Notes: generated by a model not told the origin, from the letters alone. Positions 35,049 to 43,697 are shown, numbered from the stretch's first letter. The stretch is DNA of 64,000 nucleotides from Cupriavidus necator (GCF_013141915.1 NZ_SROX01000014.1:112096-176095); one strand, 5' to 3'. Made by a program: numbers and translations.

Positions 35049-37646
35049 CTAGCGCTTGTGCGGTGTGCGCTTGGCGGCGGTCTTGCCCGCCGGCTTGGCC
35101 GGGCGCGCCTTGGAGGCCGGCTTGCGCGGCTTTTCCAGGTGCGCGGGCTTGGGCTTGGCCGCGCGCTTGCCCGGCTTGCCGCCGGTCTTCACATGCGGCT
35201 TGAGCGGCGTGATTACCGCCTCGAACACCGGTTGCTCTTCGATCACGCGGTCGAGCGTCTCGTCGAACGATTCTTCCGGCTTGGACGAGCCCCCCAGCAG
35301 CGCCGCCAGCTGGCGGCCCTTCTTGCGCGCCGGCACCGCATGGGCGGCAGGCACGCGCGGCTGGGCCTCGGTCCCTGTCGGACGCCCGCGCAGCGTTTTG
35401 GCCGAGGGTTCCTGCACCAGGCGGAAGTCGATCTTGCGCGCGTCGAGGTCGACGCGAGACACCTGCACGCGCACGCGGTCGGTGAGCCGGTAGCGGATGC
35501 CGGTGCGCTCGCCGCGCAGTTCGTTGCGGGCCTCGTCGTACTGGAAGTAGTCGCTGCCCAGCTCGGTCACGTGGACCAGGCCCTCGACGTAGAGCTCATC
35601 GAGCTGCACGAAGATGCCGAACGAGGTCACGGCGCTGACGGTGCCGGCATAGTCGCTGCCCAGCTTGTCGCGCATGAAGTAGCACTTGAGCCAGGCTTCG
35701 ACATCGCGCGAGGCCTCGTCGGCACGGCGCTCGTTGGCCGAACAGTGCAGGCCCAGCTCGTCCCAGATGGCCTCGTTGCGCCGGGCGCGCGCGGCGGTCA
35801 GTTCCGCCTTCTGCTCGGCGTCCTTGGCCTGCAGACGGCGCGCCTTCGGCGAGATCGCCGTGTTCAGCTCGGTGCCATGGGCGAAGGCCGGCTGGTATTT
35901 GGTGTGCGCCAGCACTGCCTTGATCGCGCGGTGCACCAGCAGGTCGGGGTAGCGGCGGATCGGGCTGGTGAAGTGCGCGTAGGCCTCGTACGCCAGGCCG
36001 AAATGGCCGATATTGTCCGGGCTGTACACCGCCTGCTGCATCGAGCGCAGCAGCATGGTCTGCAGCATCGGCGCGTCGGGGCGGGACTTGATCTTGTCCA
36101 TGACCTCAGCGTAGTCCGACGCCTGCGGCTTGTCGCCGCCGCCGAGCGACAGGCCGGCGGTGCGCAGGAACTCGCGCAGGTTCTTCAGCTTTTCCTCGCT
36201 CGGGCCCGCGTGGATGCGGTACAGCGCCGGGTGCTTGAAGCGTTCGAGGAAATCGGCCGCGCACACGTTGGCGGTCAGCATGCATTCCTCGATCAGCCGG
36301 TGCGCGTCGTTGCGCGTGCGCGGCAGGATCTGCTCGATCTTGCCCTGCGCATTGCAGACGATATAGGTCTCGGTGGTGTCGAAGTCGATCGCGCCGCGCG
36401 CGCGCCGCGCCTTCAGCAGGACCTGGAACAGCTCATACAGGTTCTGCAGGTGCGGCACCAGCTCGCTGCGCTTGTGGGCCTCGGGGCCCTTGGTGTTGGA
36501 CAGTACCGACCAGACCTCGTTGTAGGTCAGCCGCGCGGTCGAGTGCATCACCGCGGGGTAGAACTGGTAGCCCTTGAGCTCGCCCTTGGCGGTGATCACG
36601 GCATCGCACACCATGCACAGCCGGTCGACGTGCGGGTTGAGCGAGCACAGGCCGTTGGACAGCTTTTCCGGCAGCATCGGGATCACGCGCCGCGGGAAAT
36701 AGACCGAGGTGGCGCGGTCCAGCGCATCGCCGTCGAGCGGCGTGCCCGGACGCACGTAGTGCGACACGTCGGCGATCGCCACGATCAGGCGCCAGCCCTT
36801 GGCCCGGCCGATCTTGACCGGCTCGCAATAGACCGCGTCGTCGAAATCGCGCGCGTCTTCGCCGTCGATGGTGACCAGCGGGATGTCGCGCAGGTCGATG
36901 CGGTGGTCCAGGTCGGCCTGGCGCACCTCGTCGGGCAGTTCGGAGGCTTCCTGGGCAGCGGCCGGCGAGAACGCATGCGGCACGCCGTACTTGCGCACCG
37001 CGATCTCGATCTCCATGCCGGGATCGTCGATGTCGCCGAGCACCTCCACCACGCGGCCCACCGGCTGCACATAGCGGTCGGGGAATTCGGTCAGCTCGAC
37101 GCTGACCACCTGCCCCACTCGTGCCTTGCCCTGCGCCTTGGGCGGGATCAGGATGTCCTGGCTGATGCGCTTGTCTTCCGGCGCCACCACCAGCACGCCG
37201 CCTTCGCTGAGCAAGCGGCCGATGACAAAGCGGTTGGCGCGCTCGATGATCTCGACGATCTGCCCTTCGGGGCGTCCACGGCGGTCGTAGCCCACCACGC
37301 GCACCTGCGCGCGGTCGTTGTGCATGGCCTTCTGCAGCTCGCGCTCGGGCAGGAAGATGTCGTCCTCGCCGTCGTCGCGGATCAGGAAGCCGAAGCCGTC
37401 GCGGTGGCCCTGCACCCGGCCGGTGACAAAGTTGGGCTGGTGCGCCAGTTCATAGCGGCCCTTGCGGTTCAGCTCGATCTGGCCGTCGCGCTCCATGGCT
37501 GCCAGGCGCTTCTGGAAGCCGTCATGCTCCTTGCGCGTGACGGCCAGGGCCTTGGCGATATCGCCTGCCGACTGGGGAGATTCCGACGTTCTCAGCACGC
37601 CCAGGATTTCTTCCCGGCTGGGGATCGGATAGTTGTTCTGATTCAA
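35049..37646 (-). CDS. rnr: Ribonuclease R (start uncertain)
   Basis: A processive 3'-5' exoribonuclease that degrades structured RNA. It has about 865 residues from TTG 37646, where the sequence NQNNYPIPSREEIL begins. An N-terminal helix-turn-helix and cold-shock domains lead into the RNB catalytic domain with the acidic cluster DGEDARDFDDAV. An S1 domain and a Lys-rich tail follow. No ATG is available unless translation starts inside the tRNA-Leu gene, so a TTG (37646, or 37670 preceded by a GAG-rich stretch) is most likely. It is divergent from tRNA-Leu. Confidence 0.88.
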   Translation of the reverse strand: MNQNNYPIPSREEILGVLRTSESPQSAGDIAKALAVTRKEHDGFQKRLAAMERDGQIELNRKGRYELAHQPNFVTGRVQGHRDGFGFLIRDDGEDDIFLPERELQKAMHNDRAQVRVVGYDRRGRPEGQIVEIIERANRFVIGRLLSEGGVLVVAPEDKRISQDILIPPKAQGKARVGQVVSVELTEFPDRYVQPVGRVVEVLGDIDDPGMEIEIAVRKYGVPHAFSPAAAQEASELPDEVRQADLDHRIDLRDIPLVTIDGEDARDFDDAVYCEPVKIGRAKGWRLIVAIADVSHYVRPGTPLDGDALDRATSVYFPRRVIPMLPEKLSNGLCSLNPHVDRLCMVCDAVITAKGELKGYQFYPAVMHSTARLTYNEVWSVLSNTKGPEAHKRSELVPHLQNLYELFQVLLKARRARGAIDFDTTETYIVCNAQGKIEQILPRTRNDAHRLIEECMLTANVCAADFLERFKHPALYRIHAGPSEEKLKNLREFLRTAGLSLGGGDKPQASDYAEVMDKIKSRPDAPMLQTMLLRSMQQAVYSPDNIGHFGLAYEAYAHFTSPIRRYPDLLVHRAIKAVLAHTKYQPAFAHGTELNTAISPKARRLQAKDAEQKAELTAARARRNEAIWDELGLHCSANERRADEASRDVEAWLKCYFMRDKLGSDYAGTVSAVTSFGIFVQLDELYVEGLVHVTELGSDYFQYDEARNELRGERTGIRYRLTDRVRVQVSRVDLDARKIDFRLVQEPSAKTLRGRPTGTEAQPRVPAAHAVPARKKGRQLAALLGGSSKPEESFDETLDRVIEEQPVFEAVITPLKPHVKTGGKPGKRAAKPKPAHLEKPRKPASKARPAKPAGKTAAKRTPHKR

Positions 37647-37663
37647 TTTTTTCTGGAAACTAA

Positions 37664-37691
37664 TTGACAAAATTCTCGCACTCTCTATAAT
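37664..37691 (+). promoter_or_regulatory. Consensus sigma70 promoter of tRNA-Leu
   Basis: TTGACA (37664-37669), a 16-bp spacer and TATAAT (37686-37691) give perfect hexamers, the best promoter in the window. It overlaps the 5' end of the divergent rnr gene. Confidence 0.95.
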
Positions 37692-37716
37692 GAGCGCTTC
37701 GGTTGTTTCGACACCT

Positions 37717-37803
37717 GCCCAGGTGGCGGAATTGGTAGACGCACTAGGTTCAGGTCCTAGCGGTGGCAACACTGTGGAGGTTCGAGTCCTCTCCTGGGCA
37801 CCA
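37717..37803 (+). tRNA. leuT: tRNA-Leu (anticodon CAG)
   Basis: An 87-nt cloverleaf. The acceptor stem pairs GCCCAGG with CCTGGGC. The D-loop contains GAATTGGTAGAC, the anticodon loop TTCAGGT carries CAG, and the long variable arm is typical of class II tRNAs. The T-arm has GGTTCGAGTCC, and the 3' CCA is encoded. It would read CUG, a very common Leu codon in this GC-rich genome. The gene symbol is only indicative. Confidence 0.97.
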
Positions 37804-37812
37804 GATCACCGG

Positions 37813-37852
37813 AAAACCCGCAGCGCTTTCGAGCCTTGCGGGTTTTTTGTTT
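37813..37852 (+). terminator. Intrinsic terminator of tRNA-Leu
   Basis: AAAACCCGCA (37813-37822) pairs with TGCGGGTTTT (37837-37846), followed by further T residues. It lies 10 bp past the mature tRNA end. Confidence 0.9.
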
Positions 37853-38178
37853 TTGACGCCAGTTTTGCGCATCAGATCCGGCAACTTGCACTCCTTGCTT
37901 GGCGGCACAGCCGCGATGTCATACCTGCGAGCGTACGGGTTTTTTCCCGTCCGTGAAACCGCGCACCGTACCCCGCGCGGCAGCCGAACCACAACGGTAC
38001 GGCAATGTCGAGGAGTGTAACAGCTTCAGTGGCGATTCCGGCATTCAGTCGACCCGCACGGACCATTTCGCCGCACGCGCCACGGCTCCGCTTATTTCCC
38101 TCCCTAGCCGTTCCATCCTAATGCCTTGACGGCGGCGCCGATATGTAACTATCATGGTTTCACATTGCACCCGACACC
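37853..38178. other. Intergenic region between tRNA-Leu and the Rrf2 gene
   Basis: About 325 bp without a credible gene. Visible features are a small hairpin ACGGG/CCCGT around a T-run near 37936-37951, a 7-bp inverted repeat CCGTACC/GGTACGG (37966-37972 with 37996-38002), and the Rrf2-gene promoter/operator at the right end. I see no repeat of the tRNA 3' end that would mark an integrated element. Confidence 0.5.
38126..38162 (+). promoter_or_regulatory. Promoter and operator of the Rrf2-type regulator gene
   Basis: TTGACG (38126-38131), an 18-bp spacer and TATCAT (38150-38155) form a promoter. The imperfect dyad TGTAAC-N7-GTTTCA (38144-38162) overlaps its -10. The same dyad precedes the next gene, so the regulator probably binds it to control itself. 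Confidence 0.65.
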
Positions 38179-38613
38179 ATGAGCACAAGCAGCCGGTTTG
38201 CCGTCGCCGTCCATATCCTCACCCTGCTGGCCAGTTCCGACGAACCAGTGCCGTCATCGCTGATTGCGGGCAGCGTCGGCACCAACCCGGCGCTGATCCG
38301 GCGCCTGGTCGGCCTGCTGGCTGAAGCCGGCCTGGTAACCACCACCATGGGCAGCACTGGCGGCGCTACGCTGGCACGCGCGGCGGCGTCGATCACGCTG
38401 CTGGAGGTGTTCCGCGTGGTGGAGACCACCGCGCTGATCACGCTGCACCAGAGCGCGCCCAATCCAGCCTGCGCGGTCGGTCGCGAGATCACGGGGGCGC
38501 TGCGCAAGGTCGCCGACCACGCTCAGGCGGCCATGGACGATGCCCTCGCCGGCATCACCATCGCCAGCATGCTTGCCGATGTCGAGCGCAGCGGCCAGCG
38601 CCGCAAGCGCTGA
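38179..38613 (+). CDS. Rrf2-family transcriptional regulator
   Basis: A 144-residue winged-helix regulator. SSRFAVAVHILTLLA and TNPALIRRLVGLLAEAGLV match the Rrf2 DNA-binding domain, and STGGATLARAA the wing. It has a single cysteine, C98 in NPACAVG, not the three needed to hold an iron-sulfur cluster as in IscR or NsrR. It may be a thiol-based redox sensor or bind another ligand, as proposed for YwnA/HypR-type members. It shares an operator-like dyad with the adjacent oxidoreductase-like gene, its likely target. Confidence 0.82.
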   Translation: MSTSSRFAVAVHILTLLASSDEPVPSSLIAGSVGTNPALIRRLVGLLAEAGLVTTTMGSTGGATLARAAASITLLEVFRVVETTALITLHQSAPNPACAVGREITGALRKVADHAQAAMDDALAGITIASMLADVERSGQRRKR

Positions 38614-38630
38614 TTTTTTTTGCCCCGATG

Positions 38631-38649
38631 TGTAACTACATCGGTTTCA
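38631..38649 (+). promoter_or_regulatory. Second copy of the Rrf2 operator, before the NAD(P)-binding gene
   Basis: TGTAAC-N7-GTTTCA recurs with the same 7-bp spacing as at 38144-38162, and the surrounding bases are also similar. It lies 30 bp before the start codon of the NAD(P)-binding protein gene. Confidence 0.7.
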
Positions 38650-38678
38650 TATTCAACTGAACGACACAAGGAGTGACC

Positions 38679-39290
38679 ATGAAGATCGCCATCATCGGTG
38701 CCACCGGCCGCGTTGGCACCCGCCTGACCGACGAAGCCCTGCGCCGCGGCCATCAGGTAACGGCCATTGCGCGCCAGACCAGCGGACTACCCGCGCGTGC
38801 CGGCGTGACAACCAGGGATGTGGATGCGACCGACAGCGCAGCGCTGGCCGCCGCCCTCGCCGGCCATGAGGTTGTCATCAGCAGCGCCCGCTTTGCGCAG
38901 CTGGACGCGCAACAGGTGACCTCGGCGGTGCGCCAGGCCGGCGTGCCGCGCTTGCTGGTGGTGGGCGGTGCGGGGAGCCTCTACGTCGCGCCGGGCGTAC
39001 AGCTCGTCGACACCCCGAACTTTCCCGACGCCTACAAGGCCGAGGCACTGGCCGGCCGGGACTTCCTGAACGCGCTGCGTGGCGAGCAGCAGATCGACTG
39101 GACCTTCCTGTCGCCGTCCGCGCTGTTCGAGCCGGGCGAGCGGACCGGCACATTCCGCATCGGCGGGGACAACCTGCTGAGCGACGCGGCAGGCAAGAGC
39201 TGGATCTCGATGGAAGACTACGCCATCGCGATGCTCGACGAGATTGAAGCGCCGGCGCATTCGCGCCAGCGCTTCACGGTCGGCTACTGA
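38679..39290 (+). CDS. NAD(P)-binding Rossmann protein (NmrA/YwnB-like)
   Basis: A 203-residue protein of the atypical short-chain-dehydrogenase family. The dinucleotide-binding motif is IIGATGRVGTRL at the N-terminus, followed by VGGAGSLYVAPG and PSALFEPGERTG. Relatives are annotated as NAD(P)H-binding oxidoreductases or epimerase-like proteins, and the reaction is unknown. The ATG at 38679 has AAGGAG upstream. A GTG at 38673 is an alternative. It probably answers to the Rrf2 regulator encoded just upstream. Confidence 0.82.
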   Translation: MKIAIIGATGRVGTRLTDEALRRGHQVTAIARQTSGLPARAGVTTRDVDATDSAALAAALAGHEVVISSARFAQLDAQQVTSAVRQAGVPRLLVVGGAGSLYVAPGVQLVDTPNFPDAYKAEALAGRDFLNALRGEQQIDWTFLSPSALFEPGERTGTFRIGGDNLLSDAAGKSWISMEDYAIAMLDEIEAPAHSRQRFTVGY

Positions 39291-39318
39291 GCCGCAGCGT
39301 GGCAGCCGGCGGCGGCGC

Positions 39319-39888
39319 TCAGTCGCGCCCGCCGTCGTCCAGCAGGCTGGCGCGCTTGCCGCGCTTGAGCCACGCCGCGAGGTTGTGCGGGCGGAGAGTG
39401 TCGTACTCTTCGAACGGCTGGTGGATCCACGGGTTCGATTCCAGGAAGGTCACGTGGTAGTCCGGTTCCACCTTGGAGCACGCCTTGTACCACAGCACCG
39501 CCGAGCGCACCTCGGTCACCGCCGGGTAGCGCTCCTTGAGGTGGCGGCCCACGCGCTCCAGCGTGATGCCCGAGTCGACCAGGTCGTCAACCAGCAGGAT
39601 CTTGCCGCTCAGCTCGCCGCGGGTCATGGTGATGTACTGCGCGATGTCGAGATCGCCCTGCTGCGTGCCGGCGGCCTCGCGGTAGCTGCTGGTGGCCAGG
39701 ATCGCCAGCGGCACGTCGAAGATGCGCGACATCTGGTCGCCCACGCGCAGCCCGCCGCGTGCGAGGCACAGGATCTTGTCGAACTTCCAGCCCGACTCAT
39801 GCACGTTCAGCGACAGGCGTGCGATCAGGCGATGGTAGTCGTCCCAGGAGACCCACAGGTTCTCGTCGTCGTTGGTAGGCAGGTTCAT
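39319..39888 (-). CDS. Purine-type phosphoribosyltransferase
   Basis: A 189-residue type I phosphoribosyltransferase with the PRPP-binding motif ILLVDDLVDSGITL and an upstream ILCLARGGLRVGD segment. It resembles xanthine/hypoxanthine phosphoribosyltransferases. Its position beside purA fits a role in purine salvage, but the base preference cannot be read from the sequence. The ATG at 39888 begins MNLPTNDDENLWVSW. It converges on the NAD(P)-binding gene with no terminator between them. Confidence 0.85.
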   Translation of the reverse strand: MNLPTNDDENLWVSWDDYHRLIARLSLNVHESGWKFDKILCLARGGLRVGDQMSRIFDVPLAILATSSYREAAGTQQGDLDIAQYITMTRGELSGKILLVDDLVDSGITLERVGRHLKERYPAVTEVRSAVLWYKACSKVEPDYHVTFLESNPWIHQPFEEYDTLRPHNLAAWLKRGKRASLLDDGGRD

Positions 39889-39930
39889 CGTTCTACTCTT
39901 TGTATCTTCGGGTCGGTTGACCGATATGGC

Positions 39931-39959
39931 TCGGCCCGCTTGCGCGGGCCGATTTTTTT
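39931..39959 (+). terminator. Plus-strand terminator between purA and the phosphoribosyltransferase gene
   Basis: A 9-bp stem (TCGGCCCGC at 39931-39939, GCGGGCCGA at 39944-39952) with a 4-nt loop is followed by seven T on the plus strand. Both flanking genes are on the minus strand, where no T-run follows. It therefore appears built to stop plus-strand transcripts that have crossed the phosphoribosyltransferase gene. Confidence 0.8.
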
Positions 39960-40013
39960 CTGGCGGGCCGCTGCGCTCGTGGCGCGGCGGCTTGCAGCCG
40001 TACGGCTGGCGGG

Positions 40014-41354
40014 TCAGGCCGTGTACGGGTGGCGCAGCAGGATGGTCTCGTCGCGGTCCGGGCCGGTCGAGATCATGTCGATCGGGATGCCGACCACTTC
40101 TTCCACGCGCTTCAGGTAGACGCGGGCCTGCTCGGGCAGCGCGTCCCAGGCCTTGACGCCGAAGGTAGACTCGTTCCAGCCGGGGAATTCTTCGTAGACC
40201 GGTACGCAACGCGCCACGGCGTCAGAGCCACGCGGCAGGATGTCGACGGTCTTGCCGTCGAGTTCGTAGCCCACGCACAGCTTGATGGTTTCCAGGCCAT
40301 CGAGCACGTCCAGCTTGGTCATGCACAGGCCGGAGACGCCGTTGATCTGCACCGAGCGCTTGAGCGCGGCGGCATCGAGCCAGCCGGTGCGGCGCGGACG
40401 GCCCGTGACCGAGCCAAATTCCTTGCCGACGTTGGCCAGGCGCACGCCGACCGGGTCCTGGCGCGAGGAGTTGTCGTTATCGTACAGCTCGCTCGGGAAC
40501 GGGCCCGCGCCCACGCGGGTGCAATAGGCCTTGGTGATGCCGAGGATATAGTTCAGGCGGCCCGGGCCCACGCCCGCGCCGGCTGCGGCCGCACCGGCCA
40601 CGCAGTTGCTCGAGGTGACGAACGGATAGGTGCCGTGGTCGACGTCGAGCAGCGTGCCCTGCGCGCCTTCGAACATCAGGTTGCCGCCGGCGGCGTTGAC
40701 CGCGTAGAGCTCGGCCGAGACGTCGGCGACCATCGGCGCCAGGCGCGGCGCGTAGGCCAGCGCTTCATCCAGGGTCTGCTGGAAATCCACGGCTTCGGCG
40801 CCCAGGTACTGGGTCAGCATGAAGTTGTGGAAGTCCAGGTTTTCGCGCAGGCGTTCGGCGAACTGCTGCGGATCGAACAGGTCCTGCACGCGCAACGCGC
40901 GGCGCGCGACCTTGTCTTCATAGGCCGGGCCGATGCCGCGGCCGGTGGTGCCGATCTTGGCGGCGCCACGGCGGGCTTCGCGCGCCTTGTCGATGGCAAC
41001 GTGGTACGGCAGGATCAGCGTGGCCGCCTCGGAAATGCGCAGGCGGCTCTGCACCTGCAGGCCGGCGCCTTCGAGTTCTTCGATTTCACGGAACAAAGCT
41101 TCGGGCGACAGCACCACACCGTTGCCGATGTAGCAGACCGTGCCGTCACGCATGATCCCGGACGGGATCAGCCTGAGGATAGTCTTCTTGCCGCCGATGA
41201 TCAGCGTGTGGCCAGCGTTGTGGCCACCCTGGAACCGCACCACGCCCTTTGCCTGGTCGGTAAGCCAATCGACGATTTTTCCTTTGCCTTCGTCACCCCA
41301 CTGGGTGCCGATCACGACGACATTGCGTCCCTGGCCTACTGCGGATGCGGACAT
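40014..41354 (-). CDS. purA: Adenylosuccinate synthetase
   Basis: GTP-dependent condensation of IMP with aspartate, the first committed step to AMP. It has 446 residues. The P-loop GTQWGDEGKGK and IMP-binding GTTGRGIGPAYEDK are intact. It follows hisZ by 85 bp. A TAGAAT hexamer (41388-41383 on the minus strand) may give it a promoter of its own. No good Shine-Dalgarno is visible before the ATG. Confidence 0.96.
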   Translation of the reverse strand: MSASAVGQGRNVVVIGTQWGDEGKGKIVDWLTDQAKGVVRFQGGHNAGHTLIIGGKKTILRLIPSGIMRDGTVCYIGNGVVLSPEALFREIEELEGAGLQVQSRLRISEAATLILPYHVAIDKAREARRGAAKIGTTGRGIGPAYEDKVARRALRVQDLFDPQQFAERLRENLDFHNFMLTQYLGAEAVDFQQTLDEALAYAPRLAPMVADVSAELYAVNAAGGNLMFEGAQGTLLDVDHGTYPFVTSSNCVAGAAAAGAGVGPGRLNYILGITKAYCTRVGAGPFPSELYDNDNSSRQDPVGVRLANVGKEFGSVTGRPRRTGWLDAAALKRSVQINGVSGLCMTKLDVLDGLETIKLCVGYELDGKTVDILPRGSDAVARCVPVYEEFPGWNESTFGVKAWDALPEQARVYLKRVEEVVGIPIDMISTGPDRDETILLRHPYTA

Positions 41355-41439
41355 ATTGCTTTGGTCAATAGGTTAAAAACGTATTCTACTCTTGTTGCCG
41401 GGCGATTCCGGCTTTTTGGGCCGGCGCGGCGTCGATGCG

Positions 41440-42591
41440 TCAGCGCGGCACCACGGCCCAGCCGTTGTCCTGGCGCACCAGTTGACGGTCGCAATTGAAC
41501 TCGTCCAGCTCGTGGGTGTGGCCCGGCAGCGACTGGATCACGATCTCTCCGGTAGCGCGCAGCACGGAAATCGCTGCGCGGAGTGCCGGGTCCGCATCCC
41601 AAGGCGCAAAAATCGCCTGGGCGCGCACTTCCACCGGCGACAGCGCTGCCACTTCACGCAGGTCGAGCGAGAAACCCGTGGCGGGACGGGCCCGGCCAAA
41701 GGCCTCGCCGACCTTGTCATAACGGCCGCCACGCGCTACGTAATTGGGCAGGCCGGCCACATAGGCCGCGAACATCACACCGCTGTGATAGTGATAACCG
41801 CGCAAGTCCGACAAGTCGATATTCACGCTGGCGCCACGCACCTGCACCGCCAGCGCGGCCAGTTCATCGAGCGCGCGGCCGATGGCCGGGCTGGCGGGCA
41901 ACGTCGAGCGGGCGCGCTCGATCACGTCGACGCCGCCATACAGCGTCGGCAACGCCAGCAGCGCATCGCGTTCGGTCTGCGGCATGCCCACGGTCAGCTC
42001 GCGCAAGGCGGGCACGTCCTTGGTTTCGAGCGCGGCAAAGAGCGCGTCCTCGATCTTGCGGATCGACGGCAGGCCGGCCAGCAAGGCTTCCAGGATGCCG
42101 GCATGGCACAGGTCGATGCGAACCTCCGACAGGCCCGCCGCGGCCAGCGCAGCCAGCATCAACTCCTGGATCTCGACGTCGGCTTCCAGGCCGGCATGGC
42201 CATAGATCTCGGCGCCGATCTGGATCGGCTCGCGGGTGGCATGGAAACCCGCCGGGCGCGCGTGCAGCACGTTGCCCGCGTAGCACAGGCGGGTCACGCC
42301 GGGACGGTTCAGCAAGTGGGCATCGATGCGCGCCACCTGCGGCGTGATATCGGCACGCAGGCCCATGGTGCGGCCCGACAGCTGGTCCACCAGCTTGAGC
42401 GTGCGCAGGTCCAGGTCATGGCCGGTACCGGTCAGCAGCGACTCGAGGTATTCCAGCATCGGCGGCATCACCATCTCGTAGCCGTAGGTGCGGAACAGGT
42501 CCAGCATGCGGCGGCGCAGTTCCTCGATCTTGCGCGCTTCCGACGGCAGCACGTCGGCAATGTTTTCTGGCAGCAGCCAATGGTTGGACAT
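41440..42591 (-). CDS. hisZ: ATP phosphoribosyltransferase regulatory subunit HisZ
   Basis: A histidyl-tRNA-synthetase-like protein of 383 residues, required to activate short-form HisG, the first enzyme of histidine synthesis. The N-terminus is WLLPENIADVLPSEARKIEEL, and class II synthetase-like motifs follow (PMLEYLESLL, TPQVARIDAH). It lacks the tRNA anticodon-binding domain of HisS, which is encoded separately in this window. Its presence implies a short-form hisG elsewhere. A terminator (42723-42747) separates it from hflC. Confidence 0.92.
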   Translation of the reverse strand: MSNHWLLPENIADVLPSEARKIEELRRRMLDLFRTYGYEMVMPPMLEYLESLLTGTGHDLDLRTLKLVDQLSGRTMGLRADITPQVARIDAHLLNRPGVTRLCYAGNVLHARPAGFHATREPIQIGAEIYGHAGLEADVEIQELMLAALAAAGLSEVRIDLCHAGILEALLAGLPSIRKIEDALFAALETKDVPALRELTVGMPQTERDALLALPTLYGGVDVIERARSTLPASPAIGRALDELAALAVQVRGASVNIDLSDLRGYHYHSGVMFAAYVAGLPNYVARGGRYDKVGEAFGRARPATGFSLDLREVAALSPVEVRAQAIFAPWDADPALRAAISVLRATGEIVIQSLPGHTHELDEFNCDRQLVRQDNGWAVVPR

Positions 42592-42722
42592 GGTGAATCT
42601 CTTCTCAGTCATTCGGTTGCCCGCGGGCGCAGCGCCTGCAGGTGCCGGGTCTTGCCCCGGGAAAACAAGGTTGCGGGCACCGCGCGCCCGCGCCATCACT
42701 CCACGGCGATGGCTCCAGCCGG

Positions 42723-42747
42723 ACAAAACCCCGGCAAGCCGGGGTTT
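42723..42747 (-). terminator. Intrinsic terminator after hflC
   Basis: AAACCCCGGC (42726-42735) pairs with GCCGGGGTTT (42738-42747) across a 2-nt loop. On the minus strand TTTTGTCC closes the structure, 32 bp past the hflC stop. Confidence 0.8.
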
Positions 42748-42778
42748 CGTCAATTCGCCACATGGACAAGCGACGGTG

Positions 42779-43687
42779 CTAGCGCTTGCCTCCCGCGTTG
42801 CCGGAGGCCGCGGCGGCAGCGCCACCGCTGGAACGCATGTAGCGGAAGAAGTCGGAGTTCGGCTCCAGCACCAGCACGTCGCGCTTGTCGCGGAAGGTGT
42901 TGCGGTAGGCCTCCATGCTGCGCCAGAACTGCGCAAACTGCGGATCGCGGCCAAATGCATCGGCATAGATCTGCGATGCCTTGGCATCGCCCTCGCCCTT
43001 GATCACCTGCGCATCGCGATAGGCCTCGGCCAGCACCACTTCGCGCTGGCGATCGGCGTCGGCACGGATCTTCTCGCCCTCGGCCGCGCCGGTGGAGCGC
43101 AGTTCGTTGGCCACGCGCTTGCGCTCGGCTTCCATGCGGCGGTACACCGATTCGCTGATCGCGGGCAGCAGGTCGACACGCTTCAGGCGCACGTCCAGGA
43201 TCTCTACGCCGACCGACTTGGCATACTCGCTCATGCCGTTGCGGATGGCCTGCATCACCTGCTCGCGCTCGCCGGCGACCACGTCGGCCACGGTGCGCTT
43301 GCCAAATTCTTCGCGCGCCACCGAGTCGATACGCTGCGTCATGCGGTCCTGCGCGCCACGCAGGTTGCCGCCGAAGGCGACAAAGAACTTGCGCGGATCG
43401 GTGATTCGCCATTTGACGAACCAGTCCACCACCATGCTCTTCTTCTCGGCGGTCAGGAAACGCTCGTTGGCGGCCACGTCGATGGTCTGCAGGCGGCGGT
43501 CCATGAACACCACGTTCTGGAACGGCGGCGGCAGCTTGAAATGCAGGCCGGGCTCACGCACCACCTGCTTGATCTCGCCGAAGGCGAACACCACGGCGTA
43601 CTGGCGCTGGTCGACCACGAACAGCATGGACGAGACCACGGCCAGCAGGATGAAAAAGCCGATTGCGAAGGAAATCAGTCGGTTCAT
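42779..43687 (-). CDS. hflC: HflC, modulator of FtsH protease
   Basis: A band-7/SPFH membrane protein of 302 residues. A single N-terminal membrane anchor (SFAIGFFILLAVVSSMLFVV) precedes the SPFH domain facing the periplasm. With HflK it forms the complex that modulates FtsH. The ATG at 43687 is used because the anchor begins there. An upstream ATG (43759) would overlap hflK. It lies 10 bp after hflK. Confidence 0.94.
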   Translation of the reverse strand: MNRLISFAIGFFILLAVVSSMLFVVDQRQYAVVFAFGEIKQVVREPGLHFKLPPPFQNVVFMDRRLQTIDVAANERFLTAEKKSMVVDWFVKWRITDPRKFFVAFGGNLRGAQDRMTQRIDSVAREEFGKRTVADVVAGEREQVMQAIRNGMSEYAKSVGVEILDVRLKRVDLLPAISESVYRRMEAERKRVANELRSTGAAEGEKIRADADRQREVVLAEAYRDAQVIKGEGDAKASQIYADAFGRDPQFAQFWRSMEAYRNTFRDKRDVLVLEPNSDFFRYMRSSGGAAAAASGNAGGKR

Positions 43688-43697
43688 GACGGTCTCC

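Noticed and set aside
37717..38178. tRNA-Leu as an integration site of a mobile element
   Set aside because: No repeat of the tRNA 3' end, integrase gene or composition change is visible downstream; the following genes look ordinary.
38179..38613. Iron-sulfur Rrf2 regulator (IscR or NsrR type)
   Set aside because: Only one cysteine is present, whereas these need three for cluster binding.
41440..42591. A second histidyl-tRNA synthetase
   Set aside because: It lacks the anticodon-binding domain and is the size of HisZ; the true HisS is at 50657-52027.
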